A DNA stretch of 64,000 nt from Prosopocoilus inquinatus (lineage: Eukaryota > Arthropoda > Insecta > Coleoptera > Lucanidae). Location: positions 50,826,101 to 50,890,100 of the forward strand of contig CM069872.1 in NCBI GenBank assembly GCA_036172665.1, read 5' to 3'. Below, piece after piece: positions 44,587 through 56,640 of this stretch. The notes under the pieces are model-generated. The model did no database searches and had not been told where the DNA came from. It saw only the letters and a program-made list of their open reading frames with translations. Position 1 is the stretch's first letter. The number at the start of each line of letters is the position of its first letter. The position numbers and the translations under genes are program-made.

Positions 44587-45529
44587 ACTCCACACGTTTA
44601 ATCTCTCGGACTTTTCAAATGTTTAGTGCAGCTGTTATATTTTCAGACCTTTTTCAGAATACTTTGTTGTTCATCAGTCATCACCAACTTCTTCCAGAAA
44701 CAGTTCCCTTCGTCTAACGTCTCACCTGAAGCTTCTTCTTTTTTTTTTCATAGAAATCCTAAAGCTTTGGCATCGTAAGATAGCGGTACCGCAATGCAGC
44801 GGCCGTTATATTATGTATAATAATACTCCACACGTTTAATTTCTCGGACTTTTCAAATGTTTAGTGCAGCTGTTATATTTTCAGACCTTTTTCAGAATAC
44901 TTTCTTGTTCATCAGTCATCACCAACTTCTTCCAGAAACAGTTCCCTTCGTCTAACGTCTCACCTGAAGCTTCTTCTTTTTTTTTTTTCATAGAAATCCT
45001 AAAGCTATGGCTTCGTAAGATAGCGGTACCGCAATGCAGCGGCCGTTATATTATGTATAATAATACTCCACACGTTTAATTTCTCGGACTTTTCAAATGT
45101 TTAGTGCGGCTGTTATATTTTCAGACCTTTTTCAGAATACTTTGTTGTTCATCAGTCATCACCAACTTCTTCCAGAAACAGTTCCCTTCGTCTAACGTCT
45201 CACCTGAAGCTTCCTCTTTTTTTTTTCATAGAAATTCTAAAGCTTTGGCTTCGTAAGATAGCGGTACCGCAATGCAGCGGCCGTTATAATATGTATAATA
45301 ATACTCCACACGTTTAATCTCTCGGACTTTTCAAATGTTTAGTGCAGCTGTTATATTTTCAGACCTTTTTCAGAATACTTTGTTGTTCATCAGTCATCAC
45401 CAATTTCTTCCAGAAACAGTTCCCTTCGTCTAACGTCTCACCTGAAGCTTCTTCTTTTTTTTTCATAGAAATCCTGAACCTTTGGCTTCGTAAAATAGCG
45501 GTACCGTAATGCAGCGGTCGTTATAATAT
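44587..45529. repeat. ~239-bp tandem satellite, four copies
   Basis: Units begin ACTCCACACGTTTAATyTCT at 44587, 44825, 45065 and 45303 (periods 238, 240, 238), with high identity. Each unit ends with GATAGCGGTACCGCAATGCA and GCGGCCGTTAT. Its sequence is unrelated to the other ~240-bp satellite at 21.5 kb. Confidence 0.92.
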
Positions 45530-45578
45530 GACCATGAATGACGTCATGGAGCGTTGAAAAACGACGTACTTTGACGCA

Positions 45579-45791
45579 AGGACCCGTTCGCACGAGCGCT
45601 TTCTAAAACGTTCAAGCGCTCGTTTTTTCGAACGCCCTGAATAGAACACATCAGATTTAATAGTTATGTTCACATTGAAAGAAGCGCCGCTTTAGTGTAA
45701 ACGCGTATATTTATACCGAAAAGTTCTATTCACAACATTAGAAAAACCGAGCGCTTGAACGTTTTAGAAAACGCTCGTGCGAACGGGGCCT
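45579..45791. mobile_element. MITE with long GC-rich inverted repeats
   Basis: AGGACCCGTTCGCACGAGCG and CTTTCTAAAACGTTCAAGCG on the left are inverted on the right (CGCTTGAACGTTTTAGAAAA; CGCTCGTGCGAACGGGGCCT). Arms are about 50 bp in a 213-bp element. The target duplication is unclear. Confidence 0.8.
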
Positions 45792-46050
45792 ATTTTTATG
45801 TTCATTTCATAATAGTTCATAATAGTTCAACTCAATTGGACATGACTGGCATATTTGGAGAATAAAGATTCATCAAAAAAGGATTCAAAACGTTTAAAAA
45901 ATTCTATATTTTTTTACATTTTCTTACATGACGGGAACATTTTCCGCTTTCTAGAAAACTACCAGGTGTCCCGTGACGTAATGTCGCCACTTCATCTACG
46001 TGTAATCAATTCAAACTGAGTAAAAACTCTAACACAGTTTTGTTCTAAAG
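45792..46050. other. AT-rich non-coding DNA
   Basis: A short GTTCATAATA direct repeat occurs near 45818. No gene. Confidence 0.4.
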
Positions 46051-46330
46051 TAAACCGTTTCAGAAATACCGGGCGTTTAATGTTATTTTTTTATTTTTTT
46101 ATAATTCACCGAATAATCAATTCAAATTAAAAAAAAAAAAACAATAAATCTAACCATTTTCAAGAATATGACGTATTTTTGTTCAGAAATTGTTCAGTAT
46201 TTTTTTCAGAAATACTCCTTGTTTAATGTTAATTTTTTATTTTTTTTATAATTCTCCGAATAATCAATTCAAGTAAAAAAAAAAAACTAATAAAGCAAGC
46301 CATTATTCAAGAATATGACGTATTTTTGGT
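46051..46330. repeat. ~147-bp tandem duplication
   Basis: CAGAAATACCGGGCGTTTAATG-like starts near 46060 and 46206. Each copy runs through CCGAATAATCAATTCAA and an A tract to CAAGAATATGACGTATTTTT. Confidence 0.7.
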
Positions 46331-46919
46331 GATTAATCAAAAAAATTGGGCATCTATCAGCAGGGGCGCGTTCAGAAACGGTATCGGGAGAGCACTTTCT
46401 TCCAAAAAAAAAAAAAAAAAGTGAAACAAATTCACGTGAATTTAGAATTTATAGTTGTCTCAAAAAAAAAAAAAAAATAGTGCGCATCCTTTATAAGCTG
46501 ACATTAGTTCTTATAAAGTATGAAACCGATTGCAAAAAAAAGTATTCTAACTCCACAGTTGTCAGATTTTTTTTTTTTATTTGAATATATTCATTATTTT
46601 TCCAAAATTTGCATTAAAAAGTTAATTTTGACAAATTTTTGCTTCACTTTAAACCACTTTAAACGATTGCTACGGAAATTAACTCGTAACTTCAAAAATA
46701 ATCGAAAAATTTCATACTTATGTGATTTTAGAATCAGACAGTGTTGCCAACCACAGCAATTTAACGCCAAATAGGCTGCTACTTTTCGTAACTAACTTTT
46801 TTCTACAATGACAGCTGGGGACCAAAATGGGCGAATTGATTTTCACTTGGCTGTAAATTTATAGAGTAACATTTTTTATACTTTTAATTTTTCTTGCAAT
46901 TTTTAATCTTTATTTGTGT
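46331..46919. other. AT-rich non-coding DNA
   Basis: Long A tracts at about 46405 and 46462 and one AGTGTTGCCAACC motif at 46741. The 84-codon frame at 46520 is low complexity. Confidence 0.4.
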
Positions 46920-47690
46920 TAAACGAAGTTGGGTTGAGTTCAGTTGGATTGGATTGACCTTGCGGTTAGTTGAACTTCATTTTAATTGATTTTTATTTGT
47001 TTCAAATCCGTACTTTTAAATTTTCTTGTCATTTTTAATGTTTTACTTGTCCTGTAACAGTTCTTAAGTTGATGTCAGTTGGGTTGGATTGCCTTGAGAT
47101 TTGTTAAACTTGACTTTAATCTACGTATGCATAAATTTTAACATTTTTTTACTTTAATTTTTTTTAATTGCTAACTTGTGCACAATGGAGTGCAGTATAA
47201 TATAATAAGTTGGGTGAGTTCAGTTGACCTTGAAATATGTTGAGGTTCATTTTAATTTGTTTTAAATTTTTGACTTGGGTTGATTGGAGTTAGGTTGGGT
47301 TAAATTTTTAATTCTCCCGCTTTTTTGCTTAAGTTGAATAGAATCGAGTTGTTGGGTCGAATTTGGTTGACCACATTAATCGCTTTAAATTTTTTTACAT
47401 TTTTTTGAGTTGAATACAGTTAGGTTCAGCTCAGTTGACTTGGGTTGATCTTGAGTTTCTTAAGCTTCATGTTTTACATTTGCTTACTTTTAATTTATTT
47501 TTTTATTAATTTTTTACTTGTGTTGAATAGAATTAGGTTGAGTTGGATTGAGTGGACATTGATTTTTTTTTATTTCTGTCTAATTTAACTTTTTTATTTT
47601 AGTTTTTTTTTATTGTTTTTATGTTTAATTTTTTTGCTTAGGTCAAATAAAGTTGAGTTCTGCTGTTGGATCGAATTTTATTGATCATAC
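46920..47690. repeat. Degenerate TTGGGTTGAGTT-rich array
   Basis: Phrases such as GTTGGGTTGAGTTCAGTTGG recur about every 100-130 bases, separated by T-rich sequence. A related array occupies 55080-56640. No frame is maintained. Confidence 0.6.
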
Positions 47691-48675
47691 CATCCGCCGG
47701 CCCTGTGTAGGGTAGTACACAAATTTGGTAAACCAGGCGTTTATTAAGGTTATGTTTCTGTCAAAAGAATGATTTGAAATGGAAATGTCAAATATAGAAA
47801 CTGAAATCTCCCAACTTTACCTAGCAAAGTTGACGTTGGGAAAAAATTATTTTAAACGTCAGAATTACTAATATCATTTCGTATATGTAAAAACGTCAGA
47901 AATATAAAAGTCAGGTTTGTATTATCGAAATGACGTATCCAGATTTTAAAATCCGCTACCGTACTTAGTATTCTGAGCACATTTCTGGTGAAATAATCAT
48001 TCATTGGCAATTTTCCGCCACTGTTTTACGATACCGCTATCCTAGGTAACATACAGCGTTTTCAATTCACCTGAATTAGTTGCAGCCAGAGTATTTGCAT
48101 CTTGCTTTAACCTCATGCAATAAAACGAGATGAAGATACTATCCAGACCCAGAAAGACGAATAGCTTTTTCAACTGACTGTCCTTGAGTACTCTGAGAGC
48201 ATCACCGTCTTGCTTTAACCTTCTATAAAAATAAGGGATGGAGATACTATCAGAGTGCTCTAGAGCAATGAATTAAAGACGCCAGTCTATTATGCTATGC
48301 GACTGAAAACTATTTATTTACGAACGTGATCCCTACATTTTATTTTATTTTATTATTTAGTATTTCCATTGTTTTGTATTACCTGTGCTATTTTGTACTA
48401 GATTTGATGTATAAAAGTTTGGGAATACTTTTTTTTTCAATGAAAATTTTAATTAATACGTCAACAACAATCGCTTTTTTGCTGAAAAAAAAATGTATCG
48501 TGAACTAAAATCAATAAATTGCCTGCACCGGCTCGCACATTTCGTATGTTTTGTTTTTCCATTTTTAAAATACATACATTGCCCGAATCAATACTTTAAT
48601 CCGATCGTCATTTGTTTATTTTCGATACCAGCATGCATTCATTTCTCTTAAAAATCGGTTTTTACATTTTTACAT
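47691..48675. other. Non-coding DNA without recognised gene
   Basis: A loosely repeated phrase, CTTGCTTTAACCT with GGAGATACTATC, occurs near 48100 and 48210. No exon is supported. Confidence 0.4.
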
Positions 48676-51376
48676 CTTGATCCTTGATGTCGGTCTCAAT
48701 GTTCTTAAAACTATTTCTGTCGTCTTTTCTTGTATTTCTTCCATAATTCTTCTTCTTTTTCGTTGACTTTCGTTTCTTCCATTTCTCCGTAGACCTGAAC
48801 GTAGAGTTTTTTTTTTTTTTTTCTTCAGCTAAGTTGAACACCATTGGCTGAATCGAATCATTCTCCAGCTATCCTACTTTTGTTTTTGTATTCATTAATT
48901 TGCTTTTCCAGCTTCTCAATGTTTCCTTTTTTTTTGTAATTGTCGATGTTTGAAAACAAAAAGCGAATCGCAGAGTGTAACAAGAAAATAATCAACGTAA
49001 TGAAAGAGACAATCGGTTTCCTTTTATAAATATTCCATTTTTTCATTTGATTTTATCGATGCATTTTAATTTTCTTTGTCAGTCATCTTTTGTTTTATTG
49101 TTTATCTTTTGCTTGATCCGAAGTTCGCCATTTTTTTTCCTTATTTGTGTTTGCCGTTTCTTTTTTTTTTAATAAATACTTCGTCTTTACTTAACTTCAT
49201 CGACAGTCTTTTGTTTTATTCTGTTAGTTATTTTTAGACTCATCCTGTTATTTATTTTTTGTTCTTCCTTTGTACTGATTTTTATTTAATTTGATCGATT
49301 TTCATTTTCTTTGTCGGCTCCCTTTTGTTTTACTGCGTATCTAAAATTCACCGTTCTTTTTTTCCTCATTTGTGTTTGCCGTCTTTTTTTTTTAATAAAT
49401 ACTTCGTCTTGATTTAACTTCATCGACCGTCTTTTGTTTTATTCTGTTAGTTATCTTTAGACTGATCCTACTATTTATTTTTTTGTTCTTCCTTTGTTTT
49501 GATTTTCATTTAATTTGCTCGATTTTCTTTTTGTTTCTGTATTTATTGACTCTTTTTTCTTTTCGTGTTCTTGGACGCCCTGTCGATAATGCGAAACGAA
49601 AAACAAATAACAAAAAAGAAATTATTCAATGAAGCAAAACAAAAGACGATCATTTCAGTGTCATTTTTTGACTTCTATTTCAATTTTATCGATCGATTTT
49701 CATTTTATTTGTCGGCTTCCTTTTGTTTTATTGCGTATCCAAACTTCTTTATTTAACTTCATCGACCGTCTTTTGTTCTATTCTGTTAGTTACTTTTAGA
49801 CTCATCCTATTATTTATTTTTTATTCTTCCTTTGTTTTGATTTTCATGAAATTTGATCGATTTTCTTTTTTTTTCTGTATTTATCGACTGTTTTTTCTTT
49901 TTGTGTGCTTGGACGCCCCGTCGGTAATGCGAAACAAAAAACAAAGAGCAAAAAAGAAATTATTCAAGGAAGCAAAACAAAAGACGATCATTTCATTGTC
50001 ATTTTTTGACTACTATTTCAATTTTATCGATCGATTTTCATTTTGTTTTACTGCGTGTCTTTTGTTTCATTCCAACGTTCGCCGTTGTTTTCATTATTTG
50101 CATTCCCCATTATTTTTTTTTCTTAATTTATACATATTTTGATTTTGTTTAATTTCAGTGATCGTCTTTTGTTTTATTTCGTTGATTACTTTTGATTTCG
50201 TTCTGTAGTTCACTTTTTGCATTCCGTTTCTTGATCGATTTTCTTTTTCCTTTTTGCATTTATTGAACCATTTTTTTCCTTGTTTTGTTGTTATTTTTCC
50301 AAACGTATGTTTTGATTTTGTTTAATTTTATTCTCAATTTTATCTATCGATTTTCATTTTCTTTGTCGGTCCCCTTTTGTTTTACTGCGTGTCTTTTGTT
50401 TCATTCCAGCGTTCGCCGTTGTTTTCCTCATTTGCATTCCCCATTTTTTTTTTCTTAATTTATACACAATTTGATTTTGTTTCACTTCAGTGGTCGTCTT
50501 TTGTTTAATTTCCTTGATTATTTGTCGTTTCATTCTGTAGTTCACTTTTTGTTGTCCTTTTCTTTTGATTTTTATTTGACTTGATGGATTTTCTTTGTTT
50601 TTTGTTTTGTTAACCGTTTTTTTTTCTTTTTTTTGTTGTTCCGTCACTTGTTTTGCTTTGTTTTGTTGTTCGTCTTCCGTTTTCGTTTGCATTTACGTGT
50701 GATCAAATTTTACCATATTCGTTTTATTTTTTATTAATTACGTCATTTTCATATTTCACATTTGGTTTTTTTTTTATTTTTCTTGTTCTTATTTTTGTTT
50801 ATTTATCAATCGTGTTTTGTTTGCGTGTCATTTTATAGATTATTTTGCGTTTCATCCTCTCGTTCACTTTTTACTTTTTCGCTTGCGCCACTCCCCTTCC
50901 ATAATTTTTTTTTTTCAATTTTCTTTATTTAATCTCAACTATCTTTCCTTGTTTCTTCTATTAACTTCCGTTACATTTTATTATTCGCCTCTGGCTTTGT
51001 TTTATACGTAGTTCGTCTCTTGTTTTGTTTTGTTGTCATTTGCGTTAAATTAGTTTTTAATCTAATTTTATTGTTCCACTTTCTCTGTTATTGTTTGGCG
51101 ATGTCCTGAACTTATCCCGAATGTACCCAATTTTTGAGTAAATATCGGTTAAATATTCGGGCATTTACCCAAAATTTTATTTCCCGAGTGTATTGTCATC
51201 ACTGACCTCGCTACCTTCAGCTATCTCTCTCGCACATTGATCTTACGTTATCCTACACATACCAATGCACAGCCAAAAGCTCTGTCGGATCACCTATTAT
51301 TATTATTGTTACGAATTTAAGGTTCGTTTTAATTTATTTTATTTATTTTTAAATAAAATACTCGATGAGACTAATA

Positions 51377-51628
51377 GCCGTTTTCATAATCAGACTTTAA
51401 GGAAGGTTTAATTTAAAGTCACTTTAAGCATAGGGAAACAAATGTATTTTATTTTTTTAGGTTAAAGTGCCGATTTCATAATAGGACTTTTAGTTACTTT
51501 AACTAAAAAAAATACATTTGTTTTCCTATTCTTAAAGTGACTTTAAATCAAAGCTTCCTTAAAGTCTCATTATGAAAACGGCCAAAAGTAAGTTTAAATT
51601 TAAAGTCCTATCATAAAATTGGCACTAA
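51377..51628. mobile_element. Two interleaved foldback elements
   Basis: Pair one: GCCGTTTTCATAATCAGACT (51377) with AGTCTCATTATGAAAACGGC (ending 51582). Pair two: AGTGCCGATTTCATAATAGG (about 51467) with CCTATCATAAAATTGGCACT (ending 51628). The order is left1-left2-right1-right2, so they overlap rather than nest. Pair one is related to 4261-4377. Confidence 0.6.
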
Positions 51629-52613
51629 AACTAGTTTATTAACACTAACTAATTAATTTTAACGTAAGCCGAGCGATTAACTTTACTATGAACTGAACTT
51701 ATTTCCCCGACCGACTGTTTAAATATCCCTGCTGGTTTTCAAGATTGTTCGCTTTCGTGCACACTCATCAACATCAGTCCGTATCGTCACGGTGGTCCAG
51801 AGAATTCTGTTGCCGAAGCAGTTAGCCGTTTCTCGCAGCTTCGAGACTCTTGTCGCCCCTGTCTCTAACGCGTGTCGCTTCCGACAAAGTGTGATGAATC
51901 ATCACATAATTATACACTGTATTATCATTTAATAATCATGTTTCTATCACTTGATAATTGTAAATTTTCTTTTTGATTCCATTCCTCCTCTTCTTGAAAT
52001 ATTTTCCAATATTACTATCTGGTCTTAAGCTCTGTCCATTATGAACCATTCGTCCTAACTTTATCTCCAAGCGATTTTAATATTACTGACGAGTTTACTA
52101 GGTTTCTGGTGTCTTTAGTTTTTTTCTTTAAAATTTCTTGCAGATTATTCTTGACGTTGGATTTTTGATTAAGGCTTAAGACTTCTCTGGATTTTCTTCA
52201 TTTTTTTATTTGTGTGATTAAATTCTTTTACTTTTTCCTGCAAAGTCCCTTTAAGTACCTTCACTAATAATGCGTAATTTTAACGGCGAAACCAGTCATT
52301 TCTGACACGTGTGCACGCGGAAGTTATCGCAGATTGAAAAATCCCACAAAATTTTAATATCGGCTTCCGGCGACGCGATAAAAATGCCATACACACAACT
52401 ATGGAAATTATTTCCACGACGCCTGGCCTGTATTATTTAAAATTACAAGCAACCATGAATATTAGACGACTACGGAGCTCTAATTAAACGATGACGAAGA
52501 CGCGCCCCGAAAGAGACAGCTTTATTTTAATTACGCTTTATTAAATCGTTAGTTACTTTAATTACGTGTGCACACGTGTAAGTGAGCTTTTTTCATCATA
52601 AACAAGAATAATC
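51629..52613. other. Unique-looking spacer of the large palindrome
   Basis: The parts at 51750-51900 and 52260-52600 are less AT-rich and non-repetitive. The run from TGTTACGAA at 51307 to about 51900 superficially resembles an LTR, but no target duplication or partner LTR was found. Confidence 0.35.
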
Positions 52614-52926
52614 TTCTCGGTGGCTTTGTTTTAAATGAGCCGACGAGTTAGTTTTTGTAGTGTATGTGTGTGTGTGGGGGGGCGGGGGGAATTTTGAATA
52701 GAAAGCTCTTGCTTCACTTGTGTACAAAATAATTTAATTTCTGGCTCTTGCTTAAATTATTTAGTATACAAGTGAAGGAGGAGCCAGAAATTAAATTATT
52801 TTGTACACAAGTGAAGCAAGAGCTTTCGATTCAAAATCCCCCCCCCCCCCACACACACACACACACACACACACATACAATACAAAAACTAACTCGTCGG
52901 CTCATTTAAAACAAAGCCACCGAGAA
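52614..52926. repeat. Strong foldback, ~134-146-bp arms, 33-base loop
   Basis: The left arm (52614-52747) runs from TTCTCGGTGGCTTTG through a GT run and a G run to TTAATTTCTGGCTC. The right arm (52781-52926) is its inverse, with a longer C and CA tract. It abuts the inner end of the large palindrome's right arm. Confidence 0.85.
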
Positions 52927-54321
52927 ACAAAATCAAAACATACGTTTGAAAAAATAACAACAAAACAAGGAAAAAAATGGTTCAATAAATCCAAAAAGGA
53001 AAAAGAAAATCGATCAAGAAACGGAATGCAAAAAGTGAACTACAAAACGAAATGAAAAGTAATCAACGAAATAAAACAAAAGACGATCACTGAAATGAAA
53101 CAAAATCAAAATATGTATAAATTAAGAAAAAAAAAAAAAAATGGGGAATGCAAATGATGAAAACAACGGCGAACGTTGGAATGAAACAAAACACACGCAG
53201 TAAAACAAAAGGGGACCGACAAAGAAAATGAAAATCGATCGATAAAATTGAAATAGAAGTCAAAAAATGACACTGAAACGATCGTCTTTTGTTTTGCTTC
53301 ATTGAAGAATTTCTTTTTTGCTCTTTATTTTTCGTTTCGCATTACCGATAGGGCGTCCATGAACACAAAAAGAAAAAACAGTCGATAAATACAGAAAAAA
53401 AAAAGAAAATCGATTAAATTTAATGAAAATAAAAACAAAGGAAGAACAAAAAAAAATGAGTTTAAAAATAACTAACGGAATAAAACAAAAGACGGTCGAT
53501 GAAGTTAAATAAACACGAAAATCGATCGATAAAATTGAAATAGAAGTCAAAAAATGACACTGAAATGATCGTCTTTTGTTTTGCTTCATTGAATAATTTC
53601 TTTTTTGCTCTTTGTTTTTCGTTTCGCATTACCGACAGGGCGTCCAAGAACACAAAAAGAAAAAAACAGTCGATAAATACAGAAAAAAAAAGAAAATCGA
53701 TCAAATTTCATGAAAATCAAAACAAAGGAAGAACAAAAAATAAATAATAGGATGAGTCTAAAAATAACTAACAGAATAAAACAAAAGACGGTCGATGATG
53801 TTAAATCAAGACGAAGTATTTATTAAAAAAAAAAAACGGCAAACACAAATGAGGAAAAAAATGGCGAACTTCGGATCAAGCAAAAGATAAACAATAAAAC
53901 AAAAGATGACTGACAAAGAAAATTAAAATGCATCGATAAAATCAAATGAAAAGATTTATAAAGTGACAGAGATTGTCTTTTGTTTTGTGGTGACGATTCG
54001 CTTTATTTATAAAAGGAAACCACTGTCTCTTTCATTGCGTTGATTATTTTTTTATTACACTCTGCGATTCGCTTTTTGTTTTCAAACATCGACAATTACA
54101 AAAAAAAACATTAAGAAGCTGGAAAAGCAAATTAATGAATACAAAAACAAAAGTAGGATAGCTGGAGAATGATTCAATTCAGCCAATGGTCTTCAACTTA
54201 GCTGAAGAAAAATTAAAAAAAAAACTCTACGTTCAGGTCTAAGGAGAAATGGAAGAAATACAAGAAAAGACGACAGAAATAGTTTTAAGAACATTGAGAC
54301 CGACATCAAGGATCAAGATGT

Positions 54322-54397
54322 GCTTCACTTGTGTACAAAATAATTTAATTTTTGGCTCCTTCTTCACTTGTGTACAAAATAATTTAATTTTCGGCTT
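54322..54397. repeat. Two tandem copies of the CTTCACTTGTGTAC unit
   Basis: CTTCACTTGTGTACAAAATA then ATTTAATTTTyGGCT occurs at 54323-54358 and 54362-54397. The same unit is in both arms of the foldback at 52614-52926. Confidence 0.8.
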
Positions 54398-55079
54398 GGT
54401 ATATACCATGGGCGTAACCAAAGTGAGGCAAATGGGGCAGTTGCCCACCCCTGGCTCACGGAGCGATAAGAAACTATTTCAGTTCTCTATCTATAAATAC
54501 TTTTTGTCGAATAAAAAGAAAGTTGGGTTATTGGCCAGAAGAAGAAGAAGAAGGCAAAAGAAAAGCTGAAAGAAATTGATACAATCGAAGGAAATATGAG
54601 AAAAATGAGGTGATGGTGGAGAAAAAAAACGGAAAGAAAAGTGTAAGATCAAGGAGGTAAAGAAAAGGAAGACGAGAAAAGAAAAAACAAGATTAAAAAA
54701 TTCAAAAAAAAAACGCAGAGGAAGAAAGATGGAAACAAGAAAAGATCAAGGAGGGAAAACGATGAGTGAAAGAACATGTGCGATTTAAAAGCAAAGATAA
54801 TAGAAAAACTCTTGTAATAATACTTCTGAAAACAGTTTTAAAGGTGATAGAGATTCAAACAAGATACAAATGGTGACATCTTCTTCAATAAACGAAATCC
54901 TAGAAATTCTTCCGTGTGTATTCAAATTGGATGTCTCCTTCCTAGAGTTAAACAAGTTATTAGGTTAAGTGGCCTTCTTTTTAATTAATTTTCAATTTTT
55001 TTTTTTTTCAATTTTCTAGTCTCTATTTTTTTTATTTCTTTAAAATTTCTAATATTTATTTTTTGTTTCGATTTTTAAT
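54398..55079. other. Non-coding DNA, purine-rich then mixed
   Basis: A short block (ATGGGCGTAACCAAAGTGAG and GGGGCAGTTGCCCACCCCTG, near 54410) looks like a transposon terminus without a partner. The rest is A/G-rich and has no gene. Confidence 0.35.
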
Positions 55080-56640
55080 CATTTCTTACTCTTCAATTAG
55101 AAAAAAAATCTTTTTTTAACTCTGTTCAGTTTATTGGGTTTGGGTTGACCTCGAAACGTTTTTACATTTTATTTTTTGTTTCTATTTTTAATCATTTCTT
55201 ACCCTTCATTTTTTTTATAAAAAAACCTTTTCTTCTGCTGGGTTCAATTTAGTTGGTTTGAGTTGGCCTCGAAACATTTTCACACTTCATTTTTTGTTTC
55301 GATTTTTAATCATTTCTTACACTTCAAATTTTTTGTAAAAATCTTTTCGTCAGGCGGATTCAATTTAGTTGGTTTGGGTTGGCCTCAAAACGTTTTCACA
55401 TTTCATTTTTTGTTACGATTTTTCGAACTTCAATTCTTTTTAATTCAAAATCTTTTCTTCAGCTGGATTCAATTCAGTTGGTTTGGGTTGACCTCGAAAC
55501 GTTCCTCACATTTTAATTTTTTGGATTTTTTTTTGTTTGAAAATTTAACATTTCATGTTTCAATCTTCCACAGCTTTTTCGAAATTTTTTTTACATTTTT
55601 ATTTCGATTTTTGGTAATTTTTTACAATTTATCTTTTGTGAAATTCCTTTCTTTGCTTGGATTCACTTAGCTTCAATTTAATTGGATTGATTTGACCTTG
55701 AAACGTTTTTAATGTCCCACATTTTGTGTTTAAGAGAAAATTTGGGTTCATTTGAGCTTAATTCACTAGGTCCGGGTTCGCTTAGCTTCGACTTCGAGTT
55801 GGGTTGGGTACGCTTGACTTCGGTTCGAAATATCTTTTAATTTTTAAAGATGTGTTCTTGAACTTGTCTATGATTTTAATTTTTTTATTTTTTTTTTAAA
55901 TTTCTTGTTTCAATCTCCTACGGTTTTATTTTCGCTTTTTGACAATTTCTTATGTTTTTTTTTTATCTATTATAAAGGGGTTAGGATGGTTGGTTTTGGA
56001 TTCTTTTTATTTGAAAATTCTACATTTCATGTTTCATTATTTTACATTTTTTTCTATTTTTTTTCTTACATTTTTATTTCGATTTTTGGTATTTTTTTAC
56101 ATTTTTATCTTTTGTGAAATTCCTTTCTTGGCTTGGATTCACTTAGGTTCAATTTAATTGGATTGATTTGACCTTAAAACTTTTTAATGTCCCACATTTT
56201 GTGTTTAAAACAAAAGTTAGGTTCATTTGGGTGTAATTCACTAGGGTTGGGTTCGCTTTACGTCGGTTTAGTTGGGTTGGATTCACTTGGTTTAGGGTTA
56301 ATAATGTAATTGAATTGAAACGTTTTTAATGTCCCACATTTTGTGTTGAAAAGAAAATTAGGGTTCATTTGGGTTTAATTCAATAGGGTTGGGTTCACTT
56401 GCCTTCGGTTTAGTTGGGTCGGGTTCGGTTGGCTTTGGTTTGAAATATTTTTTAATTTCTAAAGATGTGTTTAAATTGTCTATGATTTTAATGTTTTTCT
56501 TATTTTTTAAGATTTCTTGTTTCAATCTTATTTTCGCTCTTCGATAATTTCTTACGTTTTTTATCTATTGCAAAATTCTTTTCCTCGTTTGACTTCATTT
56601 AGGTTCGTTTCAGTTGGTTTGGGCTGACCTTGATTGTTGA
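55080..56640. repeat. Degenerate T-rich tandem array with GGTTTGGGTTG motif
   Basis: Between about 55130 and 55510, units of ~115 bp repeat GATTCAATTTAGTTGGTTTG, GGTTGrCCTCGAAACG and TCATTTyTTACnCTTCA. From 55660 to 56640 longer units repeat GTCCCACATTTTGTGTTTAA and TCACTAGGkTTGGGTTCGCTT. The open frames inside are Phe-rich by composition. Confidence 0.75.

Larger units (their letters stand above)
48676..54319. repeat. 5.6-kb imperfect palindrome, Foldback-like
   Basis: The outer left arm (48676-50328) reads inverted as the outer right arm (about 52926-54319). For example, CATCTTGATCCTTGATGTCG at 48676 pairs with CGACATCAAGGATCAAGATG at 54301-54320. The inner ends pair too: AACGTATGTTTTGATTTTG near 50303, with its inverse near 52930. 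The arms are made of internal subrepeats with GTCTTTTGTTT and GATCGATTTTC; the left arm is longer by about 250 bp because of extra subrepeats near 49080-49500. About 2.6 kb separates the arms. Long inverted arms made of tandem subrepeats are the architecture of Drosophila Foldback elements. No transposase or target duplication was found. Confidence 0.75.

Noticed and set aside
49723..50142. 139-codon Phe-rich hydrophobic frame
   Set aside because: It lies in T-rich subrepeats of the palindrome arm, where TTT and TTC codons arise from composition. It is not a membrane protein.
51307..51890. Possible solo LTR starting TGTTACGAA
   Set aside because: No matching TG...CA end with a 4-6-bp duplication could be fixed and no partner LTR exists in the window.
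54900..56160. Phe-rich frames up to 135 codons
   Set aside because: Compositional frames in the T-rich tandem array, not conserved between units.
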